A DNA stretch of 64,000 nucleotides from Streptomyces sp. NBC_01429 (GTDB lineage: Bacteria > Actinomycetota > Actinomycetes > Streptomycetales > Streptomycetaceae), in contig NZ_CP109599.1 in the NCBI RefSeq assembly GCF_036231945.1, positions 5,235,501 through 5,299,500 of the forward strand. The letters are read 5' to 3'. A program made the translations under genes and the position numbers. Below are positions 33,375 through 41,551 of this stretch, one piece after another (positions within the stretch are counted from its first letter, which is position 1; each line of letters opens with the position of its first letter). The notes beneath the pieces are model-generated. The model had not been told where the DNA came from. It saw nothing but the letters and a program-made list of their open reading frames with translations, and did not search any database.

Positions 33375-33390
33375 TAGAAAGCGCTTGCTA
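33375..33390. promoter_or_regulatory. LacI-type operator AAGCGCTT between lacI gene and sugar operon
   Basis: The 8-bp perfect palindrome AAGCGCTT (33379-33386) is flanked by GA and GC, giving a TAGAAAGCGCTTGCTA site. It lies about 25 bp upstream of the GTG of the oxidoreductase gene and about 110 bp upstream of the lacI gene. LacI-family repressors typically bind centred CG palindromes of this form. Confidence 0.75.
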
Positions 33391-33411
33391 CGGCTGTATG
33401 GAGGGATTTTC

Positions 33412-34563
33412 GTGACACGAAGGACAGTGCGGATCGCCATGAACGGCGTCACGGGACGGATGGGATACCGGCAGCATCTGCTCCGTTCCGTCCTCGCGAT
33501 CCGCGAACAAGGCGGAGTGGATCTCGGCGGTGGCGAGGTGCTCTGGCCCGAGCCCGTCCTCATCGGCCGCCGCGACCACGCCCTCAAGGAGATCGCCGAG
33601 CGCCACGGTCTGACCGAATGGTCCACCGACCTGGACGCCGTCCTGGCGGACGACACGATCGACATCTACTTCGACGCGCAGGTCACCTCGGCCCGCGTCG
33701 AAGCCATCAAGAAGGCGATCGACGCCGGAAAGCACATCTACACCGAGAAGCCGACCGCGACCGACCTCGAAGGCGCCCTCCAGCTGGCCCGGTTGGCCCG
33801 CACCGCCGGGATCAAGCACGGCGTCGTACAGGACAAGATCTTCCTGCCGGGCCTGCTCAAGCTCAAGCGCCTCATCGACGGTGGCTTCTTCGGCGAGATC
33901 CTCTCCGTACGGGGAGAGTTCGGCTACTGGGTCTTCGAGGGCGACTGGCAGGACGCGCAGCGCCCCTCCTGGAACTACCGTTCGGAGGACGGCGGCGGCA
34001 TCGTCGTCGACATGTTCCCGCACTGGGAGTACGTCCTGCACGAGCTGTTCGGGCGGGTCCTGAGCGTCCAGGCGCACGTCACCACGCACATTCCGCGGCG
34101 CTGGGACGAGCAGGGCAAGCCGTACGCCGCGACGGCGGACGACGCGGCGTACGGGATCTTCGAACTGGACGGCGGCGCCGTCGCCCAGATCAACTCCTCC
34201 TGGGCCGTCCGCGTCAACCGCGACGAGCTGGTCGAGTTCCAGGTCGACGGCACCCACGGATCCGCCGTCGCCGGGCTGCGCAACTGCCGCGTCCAGCACC
34301 GCAGCGCCACACCCAAGCCGGTCTGGAACCCCGATCTGCCCGTCACCGAGTCCTTCCGCGACCAGTGGCAGGAAGTGCCGGACAACACCGAGTTCGACAA
34401 CGGCTTCAAGGCGCAGTGGGAGCTGTTCCTGCGCCATGTCGTGCTCGACGAGCCCTACCAGTGGGACCTTCTCGCGGGCGCGCGCGGCGTCCAGCTGGCC
34501 GAGCTGGGGCTGCGCTCCTCGGTGGAGGGCCGCCGCTTCGACGTGCCGGAGCTGACGCTGTGA
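33412..34563 (+). CDS. Gfo/Idh/MocA-family oxidoreductase
   Basis: This 383-aa NAD(P)-dependent sugar or polyol dehydrogenase opens with RTVRIAMNGVTGRMGYRQHLLRS, a Rossmann start (GVTGRMG), and has GKHIYTEKPTATDLEGALQLARLA with the family Glu-Lys-Pro motif near residue 116. The substrate half includes GDWQDAQRPSWNYRSEDGGGIVVDMFPHWEYVLHELFG. The GTG at 33412 is supported by GGAGGG 6 nt upstream. It is first in a three-gene operon whose members overlap by GTGA, with a LacI operator just upstream. The substrate is unknown; oxidation of a sugar or cyclitol followed by aldol-type cleavage is the implied scheme. Confidence 0.87.
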   Translation: MTRRTVRIAMNGVTGRMGYRQHLLRSVLAIREQGGVDLGGGEVLWPEPVLIGRRDHALKEIAERHGLTEWSTDLDAVLADDTIDIYFDAQVTSARVEAIKKAIDAGKHIYTEKPTATDLEGALQLARLARTAGIKHGVVQDKIFLPGLLKLKRLIDGGFFGEILSVRGEFGYWVFEGDWQDAQRPSWNYRSEDGGGIVVDMFPHWEYVLHELFGRVLSVQAHVTTHIPRRWDEQGKPYAATADDAAYGIFELDGGAVAQINSSWAVRVNRDELVEFQVDGTHGSAVAGLRNCRVQHRSATPKPVWNPDLPVTESFRDQWQEVPDNTEFDNGFKAQWELFLRHVVLDEPYQWDLLAGARGVQLAELGLRSSVEGRRFDVPELTL

Positions 34564-35723
34564 CCGCCCTCCGGCTGCCTTCCCCGGGCGGCGGCACGCG
34601 CGCGTACACCCCCCGTGCCGAGCCGGCCCGGTTCGGCACGGGCGGTGCGCCGCTCGCCTCCCGTACGGTCTTCTCCGCCGCCCACGTGGTCGCCGACCCG
34701 TACGCCGACATCAGCCCTGACGCGCCCGCCGCCGTCGACTGGGACGCCACCCTCGCCTTCCGCAGGCACCTGTGGTCGCACGGTCTCGGGGTCGCCGAGG
34801 CCATGGACACCGCGCAGCGCGGGATGGGCCTGGACTGGGCGGGCGCCGCCGAGCTGATCCGCCGCTCCGCCGCCGAGGCGAAGGCGGTCGGCGGCCGGAT
34901 CGCCTGCGGTGTGGGCACCGACCAGCTGGCCCCGGGAACGCACTCCCTGGCCGACGTCCGCGCCGCGTACGAGGAGCAGCTGTCCCTCGTGGAGGAGAGC
35001 GGCTCGCAGGCCATCCTGATGGCCTCCCGCGCCCTCGCCGCCGCCGCGACGACCCCGGACGACTACCTCGGCCTCTACGCCCACCTGCTGCGGCAGTCCT
35101 CGGAACCGGTCGTTCTGCACTGGCTCGGCCCGATGTTCGACCCGGCGCTGGACAGTTACTGGGGCAGCGCGGATCTCGACGCGGCCACCGAGACGTTCCT
35201 CCAGGTCATCTCCGAACACCCCGACAAGGTCGACGGCATCAAGATCTCGCTGCTCGACGCGGACCGTGAGATCGCGCTGCGCCGGCGGCTGCCGAAGGGC
35301 GTGCGCTGCTACACCGGTGATGACTTCAACTATCCCGAACTGATCGCGGGCGACGAGCAGGGCTTCAGCCACGCGCTGCTCGGCATCTTCGACCCGCTGG
35401 GGCCGCTGGCGGCCGAAGCCGTACGGGTCCTGGACACGGGCGACACGAAGGGCTTCCGCGCCCTCCTCGACCCCACCGTCGAGCTGTCCCGGCACCTCTT
35501 CAAGACGCCCACGCGCTTCTACAAGACGGGCGTGGTGTTCCTCGCCTGGCTGGCCGGCCACCAGGACCACTTCACCATGGTCGGCGGCCTCCAGTCGGCC
35601 CGCTCCCTGCCGCATCTCGCGCGGGCGTACGAACTGGCCGACGGCCTCGGCCTGTTCCCCGACCCGGCGCTGGCCACGACCCGGATGACGTCCCTGCTCA
35701 CCGTGTACGGAGTCGACCAGTGA
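34560..35723 (+). CDS. DUF993 protein, dihydrodipicolinate-synthase-like aldolase fold
   Basis: This 387-aa protein is of the DUF993 type, related to class I aldolases of the DHDPS superfamily. Barrel elements include IACGVGTDQLAPGTHSLADVRAAYEEQLSLVEESGSQAILMASRALAA, EPVVLHWLGPMFDPALDSYWG and KVDGIKISLLDADREIALRRRLP. The Lys in GIKIS near residue 232 occupies the place of the Schiff-base Lys of DHDPS-like enzymes. The GTG overlaps the TGA of the oxidoreductase gene. No activity is established for this family that I know of; retro-aldol cleavage of a keto-sugar acid is a reasonable hypothesis. Confidence 0.75.
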   Translation: MTALRLPSPGGGTRAYTPRAEPARFGTGGAPLASRTVFSAAHVVADPYADISPDAPAAVDWDATLAFRRHLWSHGLGVAEAMDTAQRGMGLDWAGAAELIRRSAAEAKAVGGRIACGVGTDQLAPGTHSLADVRAAYEEQLSLVEESGSQAILMASRALAAAATTPDDYLGLYAHLLRQSSEPVVLHWLGPMFDPALDSYWGSADLDAATETFLQVISEHPDKVDGIKISLLDADREIALRRRLPKGVRCYTGDDFNYPELIAGDEQGFSHALLGIFDPLGPLAAEAVRVLDTGDTKGFRALLDPTVELSRHLFKTPTRFYKTGVVFLAWLAGHQDHFTMVGGLQSARSLPHLARAYELADGLGLFPDPALATTRMTSLLTVYGVDQ

Positions 35724-36556
35724 CCGATATCGCGGGCGACCTGACGCGCTTCAGCATCAACCAGATGACCGTCAAGCAGCTGTCGCTGCCCGAGCTGACC
35801 GAGACCTGCGTACGCCTCGGCGTACCGGGCGTCGGACTGTGGCGCGAACCCGTCCGGGCGTACGGAGTCGAGGCCGCGGCCCGGCTCGTGCGCGACGCGG
35901 GCCTCACGGTCACCACGCTGTGCCGGGGCGGGTTCCTGACCGCCGTCGATCCCACCCTCCGTAAGGAGGCGCTCGACGACAACCGCGCCGCCATCGACGA
36001 GGCGGCCGCGCTCGGCACGGACACTCTGGTGCTGGTCTCCGGGGGCCTTCCCGAGGGCGACAAGGACCTGCACGGGGCCCGTGAGCGCATCGCGGACGCG
36101 TTGGCCGAGCTGGCGCCGTACGGGGCGCGGCAGGGCGTCAGGCTGGCGATCGAGCCGCTGCACCCGATGTTCGCGTCCGACCGCTGTGTGGTCTCCACCC
36201 TCGACCAGGCGCTCGACCTGGCGGAACGCTTCCCCGCCGACCAGGTCGGGGTGGCCGTGGACACCTACCACATCTGGTGGGACGACCGGGCCCCCGCGGC
36301 CGTCGCGCGCGCGGCGGAGCGGATCTTCACCTTCCAGCTGGCCGACTGGATCACCCCGCTTCCGGCCGGGGTGCTGAACGGCCGCGGCCAGATCGGCGAC
36401 GGCGCGATCGACATGCGCGCCTGGCGGGAACGGGTCGACGCGGCGGGCTACACGGGCGCCATCGAGGTGGAGCTGTTCAACGACGACCTCTGGGCGGGGG
36501 ACGGCGTCGAACTGCTCACGGAGGTCACCCGGCGGTATCTCGCCCACGCGCTGTAG
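35720..36556 (+). CDS. Sugar phosphate isomerase/epimerase-like TIM-barrel protein
   Basis: This 278-aa AP-endonuclease-2-fold protein is the last gene of the LacI-controlled operon. It has SINQMTVKQLSLPELTETCVRLGVPGVGLWREPVRAYG, TTLCRGGFL, RLAIEPLHPMF, GVAVDTYHIWWDD, FQLADWITP and AIEVELFND, with metal-binding Glu, Asp and His at the usual barrel ends. The GTG overlaps the TGA of the DUF993 gene (35720-35723). Its 3' end overlaps the convergent AraC-type gene by 32 bp. It is expected to isomerise or epimerise the keto product made by the oxidoreductase. Confidence 0.83.
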   Translation: MTDIAGDLTRFSINQMTVKQLSLPELTETCVRLGVPGVGLWREPVRAYGVEAAARLVRDAGLTVTTLCRGGFLTAVDPTLRKEALDDNRAAIDEAAALGTDTLVLVSGGLPEGDKDLHGARERIADALAELAPYGARQGVRLAIEPLHPMFASDRCVVSTLDQALDLAERFPADQVGVAVDTYHIWWDDRAPAAVARAAERIFTFQLADWITPLPAGVLNGRGQIGDGAIDMRAWRERVDAAGYTGAIEVELFNDDLWAGDGVELLTEVTRRYLAHAL

Positions 36557-37550
36557 GGCCGGGGCCGCCGAACGTCCTCCGGTACGCCGTCGGGGTCACC
36601 CCCGTCACCGTCCGGAGATGGTGGCGCAGCGAGACCACCGTGCCGAAACCCGCGTTGGCGGCCACGCGGTCGACCGGGAGGTCGCTCTCCTCCAGCAGTT
36701 GGCGGGCGCGTTCCACGCGCTGACGGATCAGCCACTGCGCGGGGGAGAGCCCGACCTCCTCCCGGAAGCGCCGGGTGAACGTGCGGACGCTCATGGACTC
36801 CAGCGCGGCCAGCTCCCGCAGTGGCAGCGGCTGTTCCAGATGGTCCAGCGCCCAGGCCCTGGCCGCGCCCGTGGAGGACACCGCGGGCTCGGGCACCGGG
36901 CGGCGGATGTACTGGGCCTGGCCGCCGTCCCGGTGCGGCGGTACGACCGTCGTACGGGCCACCGCGTTCGCGACCGCCACCCCGTGGTCGGAACGGATCA
37001 TGTGCAGACACAGATCGACCCCGGAGGCGACGCCCGCGGAGGTGAGGATGTCGCCGTCCTCCGTAAAGAGGACGTCGGGATCGAGACGTACGTCGGGATG
37101 CAGCTCCCGGAACCGGTCGCACGACTTCCAGTGCGTCGTCGCCCGCCGTCCCTTGAGCAGCCCGGCCGCCGCCAGGACGAACGAGCCGGTACAGATGGAC
37201 GCGAGCCGGGCGCCGCCCCGGATCCCGGCCAGCGCGGCGGCGAGCGGCGGGCTCAGCCTGCCGTCCGCCGGGGTGTAGTCCTCGTCGGAAGCCGTCACGA
37301 TCACCGTATCCGCCTCGGACAGCAGCTCGGGCCCGTGCTCCACATTGATGGTGACATCAGCGGCCGTCCGGACGGCACCCGGGACGAGTGTGCAGGTCAG
37401 GACCGTGTACAGCGGTGCGCCCGCGGCGGACTCGGCCCGGCCGAACAGCTGGTGGACGATGCCCAGCTCGATCGGGAGCAGACCGGGGCGGACGAGAACG
37501 GCGACACGGTGGCGGTCGGGAGCGCGGTCGTGCGCGGGAAAAGCGGCCAT
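36525..37550 (-). CDS. GlxA-type AraC-family regulator (DJ-1/PfpI domain plus HTH)
   Basis: This 341-aa protein has an amidotransferase-like DJ-1/PfpI domain at residues 15-190 (VAVLVRPGLLPIELGIVHQLF, ASICTGSFVLAAAGLLKGRRATTHW with the nucleophile-elbow Cys, SAGVASGVDLCLHMI). An AraC-type double helix-turn-helix follows (PLRELAALESMSVRTFTRRFREEVGLSPAQWLIRQRVERARQLLEE, FGTVVSLRHHLRTVTGVTPTAYRRTF). It is divergent from an MFS transporter gene only 70 bp away and probably controls it. It converges on and overlaps the sugar-isomerase gene at the 3' end. Confidence 0.88.
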   Translation of the reverse strand: MAAFPAHDRAPDRHRVAVLVRPGLLPIELGIVHQLFGRAESAAGAPLYTVLTCTLVPGAVRTAADVTINVEHGPELLSEADTVIVTASDEDYTPADGRLSPPLAAALAGIRGGARLASICTGSFVLAAAGLLKGRRATTHWKSCDRFRELHPDVRLDPDVLFTEDGDILTSAGVASGVDLCLHMIRSDHGVAVANAVARTTVVPPHRDGGQAQYIRRPVPEPAVSSTGAARAWALDHLEQPLPLRELAALESMSVRTFTRRFREEVGLSPAQWLIRQRVERARQLLEESDLPVDRVAANAGFGTVVSLRHHLRTVTGVTPTAYRRTFGGPGPTARGRDTAG

Positions 37551-37620
37551 GGCCCGAATCTTGCCCGTCCTGGCCATCGGGCAACTCGATCGGAAGGAGC
37601 GGTTACCGCACGGTCGGGAC

Positions 37621-38931
37621 ATGCTCCCCACCACGAGGACACCGGCCGGACCCCGTCGACCCACCGCGTCCCGGGAAGCGCCCCACGCGCGCGTGCATCC
37701 CGCCTGGTGGGTCGCCGGCAGCGCCGCGCTCGCGATCGTCGTGGCCGGCGCGCTCACCACCCTGTCCGGAGTGCTGGTCGGCCCCCTCCACACCACATTC
37801 GGCTGGTCGCGCGCCACCGTGGGTGTCGCCGTCTCCGTGAACATGGTGCTGTACGGGCTGACCGCCCCGTTCGCCGCGGCGCTGATGGACCGGTTCGGGC
37901 TGCGCCATGTCGCTTCGGTGGCCCTGGGGCTGGTCGCTACGGGCGCGCTGCTGACCACCGTCATGACCGCGTCCTGGCAGTTCGTGCTCTGCTGGGGGCT
38001 GTTCGTCGGCCTCGGCAGCGGCGCGACGGCGGCGACGTTCGCGGCGACGGTCAGCCAGCGCTGGTTCGTCCGGGCACGCGGCCTGGTCACCGGTGTGCTC
38101 ACCGCGGCCGGGGTCTTCGGACAGTTCGTCTTCCTCCCGGTGCTCTCCTGGGTCACCGAACGGCACGGCTGGCGCCCGGCCCTGGTGACGGCGGCGCTCG
38201 CCGCGCTTGCCGTACTGCCGCTGGCGCTGCTGCTCCTGCGCGACCACCCGGCGGACGCCGGGCTGAAGCCTTACGGCGGGACGGAGTTCGTACCGCGCCC
38301 GGCGCCGCCCCGGGGCGCGGGCCGCCGTACCGTACGCGTGCTGCTCGGTGCCGCGCGGACGGCCCCGTTCTGGCTGCTCGCCGGGGTCTTCGCGGTGTGC
38401 GGCGCCTCCACCAACGGCATCCTGTGGAGCCACTTCGTACCGGCCGCGCACGACCACGGCATGTCCGCGACCACCGCCTCCACCCTGCTCGCTCTGATCG
38501 GTGTCTTCAACATCGTCGGAACGGTCGGTTCCGGCTGGCTGACCGACCGGTGCGACCCGAGACGGCTTCTCGCGGGCTGCTTCGTCCTGCGCGGACTCTC
38601 CCTCGTGCTGCTGCCCGCGCTGATGAGCGGCACGGCCGGTGCCTCCCTGGTGCTGTTCGCGGTCTTCTTCGGGGTGCTCGACGTCGCGACCGTGCCGCCG
38701 GTCATCGCGCTCTGCCGGGAGCGCTACGGCGCGGACAGCGCGATCGTCTTCGGCTGGGTCAGCGCCGCGCACCAGATCGGCGCCGGTCTGATGGCCGGTC
38801 TCGGCGGCCTCGTACGGGACGTCTTCGGCACGTACGACCCGGTGTGGGTGGGCTCCGGAGCCCTGTGCGCGGTAGCCGCGCTGATGGCGCCGGCCGTCCG
38901 CGCGAGCCCCTGCGGCGGACGAAAAAAATAA
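37621..38931 (+). CDS. MFS transporter
   Basis: This 436-aa major facilitator has 12 predicted helices. It has the loop 2-3 signature variant ALMDRFGLRHVASVALGL and an equivalent loop WLTDRCDPRRLL in the second half. The type, with LVGPLHTTFGWSRATVGVAVSVNMVLYGL, resembles oxalate/formate or CynX-like MFS members. Substrate is unknown. The ATG at 37621 lacks a close ribosome site (AAGGAG stands 22 nt upstream). It is divergent from the GlxA-type regulator. Confidence 0.82.
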   Translation: MLPTTRTPAGPRRPTASREAPHARVHPAWWVAGSAALAIVVAGALTTLSGVLVGPLHTTFGWSRATVGVAVSVNMVLYGLTAPFAAALMDRFGLRHVASVALGLVATGALLTTVMTASWQFVLCWGLFVGLGSGATAATFAATVSQRWFVRARGLVTGVLTAAGVFGQFVFLPVLSWVTERHGWRPALVTAALAALAVLPLALLLLRDHPADAGLKPYGGTEFVPRPAPPRGAGRRTVRVLLGAARTAPFWLLAGVFAVCGASTNGILWSHFVPAAHDHGMSATTASTLLALIGVFNIVGTVGSGWLTDRCDPRRLLAGCFVLRGLSLVLLPALMSGTAGASLVLFAVFFGVLDVATVPPVIALCRERYGADSAIVFGWVSAAHQIGAGLMAGLGGLVRDVFGTYDPVWVGSGALCAVAALMAPAVRASPCGGRKK

Positions 38932-39042
38932 CTCTGCGGAACCGTGCAACCCTTCCGGGGTGACGTGAGTCGTATACGTCAACAGGGCTTTCGGGGGATG
39001 AATCCGGGGGGATTGGAAGGCTCTGTTGGAGGGGGGAGCGTG

Positions 39043-39071
39043 CGGGGCCCGGTCCGGCGGACCGGGCCCCG
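39043..39071. terminator. 13-bp perfect-stem hairpin downstream of the MFS gene
   Basis: CGGGGCCCGGTCC and GGACCGGGCCCCG are separated by GGC. The gap from 38932 to 39165 otherwise shows no gene. The hairpin stands about 110 bp after the MFS stop and 95 bp before recD2. Confidence 0.7.
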
Positions 39072-39165
39072 ATCAGTGCGCGGGCGGCGCCGCACCCGCC
39101 CCGTGCGGAGCCGGAGTTGTCCACAGGCCCGCCGTGATGTCGGAGCCGGGCGGTAGCGTCTGAGC

Positions 39166-41385
39166 ATGTCCAATCCAGCGATGGCCGTGCTCGAAGCCGT
39201 CCTTGAGCGCATCACCTACGCCAACGAGGAGAACGGGTACACGGTCGCCCGGGTCGACACCGGCCGTGGCGGAGATCTCCTCACCGTGGTCGGCTCACTG
39301 CTCGGCGCGCAGCCCGGCGAGTCGCTGCGCATGGAGGGGCGCTGGGGATCGCATCCCCAGTACGGCAAGCAGTTCACGGTGGAGAACTACACCACGGTCC
39401 TGCCCGCCACGATCCAGGGCATCCGCCGCTACCTCGGCTCGGGGCTCATCAAGGGGATCGGTCCGGTGATGGCCGACCGGATCACCACCCACTTCGGCGT
39501 CGACACCCTCGACATCATCGAGAACGAGCCGAAGCGGCTCGTGGAGGTCCCCGGTCTCGGCCCCAAGCGGACCAAAATGATCGGAGCCGCCTGGGAGGAA
39601 CAGAAGGCCATCAAAGAAGTGATGATCTTCCTCCAGGGAGTCGGCGTCTCCACCTCCATCGCCGTGCGCATCTACAAGAAGTACGGGGACGGCTCGATCT
39701 CGGTCGTCAAGGGCGAGCCGTACCGGCTCGCGGCCGAGGTCTGGGGCATCGGATTCCTCACCGCCGACCGGATCGCCCAGGCCGTAGGTATCCCGCACGA
39801 CAGTCCGGAGCGCGTCAAGGCGGGACTTCAGTACGCGCTGTCGCAATCCACCGACCAGGGGCACTGCTACCTCCCCGAGGAGCAGCTCATCTCGGACGCG
39901 GTCAAGCTGCTCCAGGTGGACATGGGTCTGGTCATCGAGTGCCTCGCCGAGCTGGCGGCCGAGGACGAGGGGGTCGTCAAGGAGAAGGTCCCGGGACCGG
40001 ACGGAGTCGAGCAGGTCACCGCCGTCTACCTGGTTCCGTTCCATCGGGCGGAGCTGTCGCTCTCCGCCCAGGTGCTGCGGCTGCTGCGCACCGGCGAGGA
40101 CCGGATGCCGGCCTTCCGGGACGTGGCCTGGGACAAGGCGCTGAGCTGGCTGGCGGGGCGCACGGGCGCTGAGCTGGCTCCCGAGCAGCGGGATGCGGTG
40201 CGGCTCGCGCTCACCGAGAAGGTCGCCGTGCTGACCGGCGGCCCCGGCTGCGGAAAGTCCTTCACGGTCCGTTCGATCGTCGAGCTGGCGCGGGCCAAGA
40301 AGGCCAAGGTCGTCCTGGCGGCCCCCACCGGGCGGGCGGCCAAGCGGCTGGCCGAGCTGACCGGAGCGGAGGCGTCCACCGTCCACCGGCTGCTGGAGCT
40401 GCGGCCGGGCGGAGACGCCGCGTACGACAGGGACCGGCCGCTGGACGCCGATCTGGTGGTGGTCGACGAGGCGTCGATGCTGGATCTGCTGCTGGCCAAC
40501 AAGCTGGTCAAGGCGGTGGCACCGGGTGCGCATCTGCTTCTGGTCGGGGACGTCGACCAGCTTCCGTCGGTCGGGGCGGGCGAGGTGCTGCGCGATCTGC
40601 TCGCCGAGGGCGGCCCGGTGCCGAGGGTCAGACTCACCCGGATCTTCCGGCAGGCGCAGCAGTCCGGGGTGGTGACCAACGCGCACCGCATCAACTCCGG
40701 GGTGCATCCCCTCACCGAGGGACTCTCGGACTTCTTCCTGTTCGTGGAGGACGAGACGGAGGACGCCGGGCGGGTCACGGTCGATGTCGCCGCGCGGCGG
40801 ATTCCCGCCAAATTCGGTCTGGACCCGCGCCGTGACGTCCAGGTCCTGGCGCCGATGCACCGGGGGCCGGCCGGCGCGGGCGCGCTCAACGGGCTGCTCC
40901 AGCAGGCCATCACCCCCGGCAGACCCGACCTCCCCGAGAAGCGGCTCGGCGGCCGGGTCTTCCGCGTCGGCGACAAGGTCACCCAGATCCGCAACAACTA
41001 TGAGAAGGGGGAGAACGGGGTCTTCAACGGCACGGTGGGTGTCGTCACCGCGCTCAACACCGACGACCAGCGGCTGACGGTGCTGACGGACGAGGACGAG
41101 GAGGTGCCGTACGACTTCGACGAGCTGGACGAGCTGGCCCACGCGTACGCCGTGACCATTCACCGCTCCCAGGGCAGCGAGTACCCGGCCGTGGTCATCC
41201 CGGTCACCACCGGCGCCTGGATGATGCTCCAGCGCAACCTGCTCTACACGGCGGTGACCCGCGCCAAGAAGCTCGTTGTCCTGGTCGGCTCCAGAAAAGC
41301 CATAGGCCAGGCGGTACGTACCGTTTCGGCGGGTAGGCGCTGCACGGCTCTCGACCACAGGCTCATGGGACTTTCGGCACCGTGA
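39166..41385 (+). CDS. recD2: RecD2-like ATP-dependent DNA helicase
   Basis: This 739-aa SF1B 5'-3' helicase has an OB-like N-domain, then helix-hairpin-helix repeats (GIGPVMADRITTHFG, VPGLGPKRTKMIG, residues about 95-150). The ATPase core has Walker A GGPGCGKSFT (about 358), Walker B VVVDEASMLDLLLANKLV, GDVDQLPSVGAGEVLRDL, and the C-terminal motif VTIHRSQGSEYPAVVIPV with YTAVTRAKKLVVLVG. No RecB/RecC partners are adjacent, as usual for RecD2, which acts in DNA repair on its own. TAGCGT ends 8 nt before the ATG, and no ribosome site is seen, so the transcript may be leaderless. Confidence 0.93.
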   Translation: MSNPAMAVLEAVLERITYANEENGYTVARVDTGRGGDLLTVVGSLLGAQPGESLRMEGRWGSHPQYGKQFTVENYTTVLPATIQGIRRYLGSGLIKGIGPVMADRITTHFGVDTLDIIENEPKRLVEVPGLGPKRTKMIGAAWEEQKAIKEVMIFLQGVGVSTSIAVRIYKKYGDGSISVVKGEPYRLAAEVWGIGFLTADRIAQAVGIPHDSPERVKAGLQYALSQSTDQGHCYLPEEQLISDAVKLLQVDMGLVIECLAELAAEDEGVVKEKVPGPDGVEQVTAVYLVPFHRAELSLSAQVLRLLRTGEDRMPAFRDVAWDKALSWLAGRTGAELAPEQRDAVRLALTEKVAVLTGGPGCGKSFTVRSIVELARAKKAKVVLAAPTGRAAKRLAELTGAEASTVHRLLELRPGGDAAYDRDRPLDADLVVVDEASMLDLLLANKLVKAVAPGAHLLLVGDVDQLPSVGAGEVLRDLLAEGGPVPRVRLTRIFRQAQQSGVVTNAHRINSGVHPLTEGLSDFFLFVEDETEDAGRVTVDVAARRIPAKFGLDPRRDVQVLAPMHRGPAGAGALNGLLQQAITPGRPDLPEKRLGGRVFRVGDKVTQIRNNYEKGENGVFNGTVGVVTALNTDDQRLTVLTDEDEEVPYDFDELDELAHAYAVTIHRSQGSEYPAVVIPVTTGAWMMLQRNLLYTAVTRAKKLVVLVGSRKAIGQAVRTVSAGRRCTALDHRLMGLSAP

Positions 41386-41423
41386 CTTCCCACAACTGGG
41401 GCGAACGGGGCAGGATGAGCAGG

Positions 41424-41446
41424 TTGGCGGCACTGAGTGCCGCCAA
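41424..41446 (+). terminator. 10-bp perfect hairpin after recD2
   Basis: TTGGCGGCAC and GTGCCGCCAA flank the trinucleotide TGA. It sits 39 bp after the recD2 stop and about 105 bp before the citrate synthase start, so it can isolate the two genes. Confidence 0.75.
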
Positions 41447-41551
41447 AAGGCCTAATGGCCGACCCCGAGTGCACTCTCCTGAGCCAAATGGGGGATGGTA
41501 GAGACAGTCAGGGCACCTCGAAGAAGAGGCACTACGTCGGTGAGGGATGAC

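Noticed and set aside
38935..38985. GGAACCGTGCAACCC followed by GTCG/CGTC as an ECF-sigma promoter, with a similar CAACCTTTT at 18691 before the serine hydrolase gene
   Set aside because: The distances between the -35-like and -10-like parts do not match each other or a usual 16-17 bp spacing, and the first has no downstream gene.
39000..39156. Small plus-strand frame starting MNPGGLEGSVGG upstream of recD2
   Set aside because: It runs straight through a 13-bp perfect hairpin and becomes Arg-rich, with no family resemblance.
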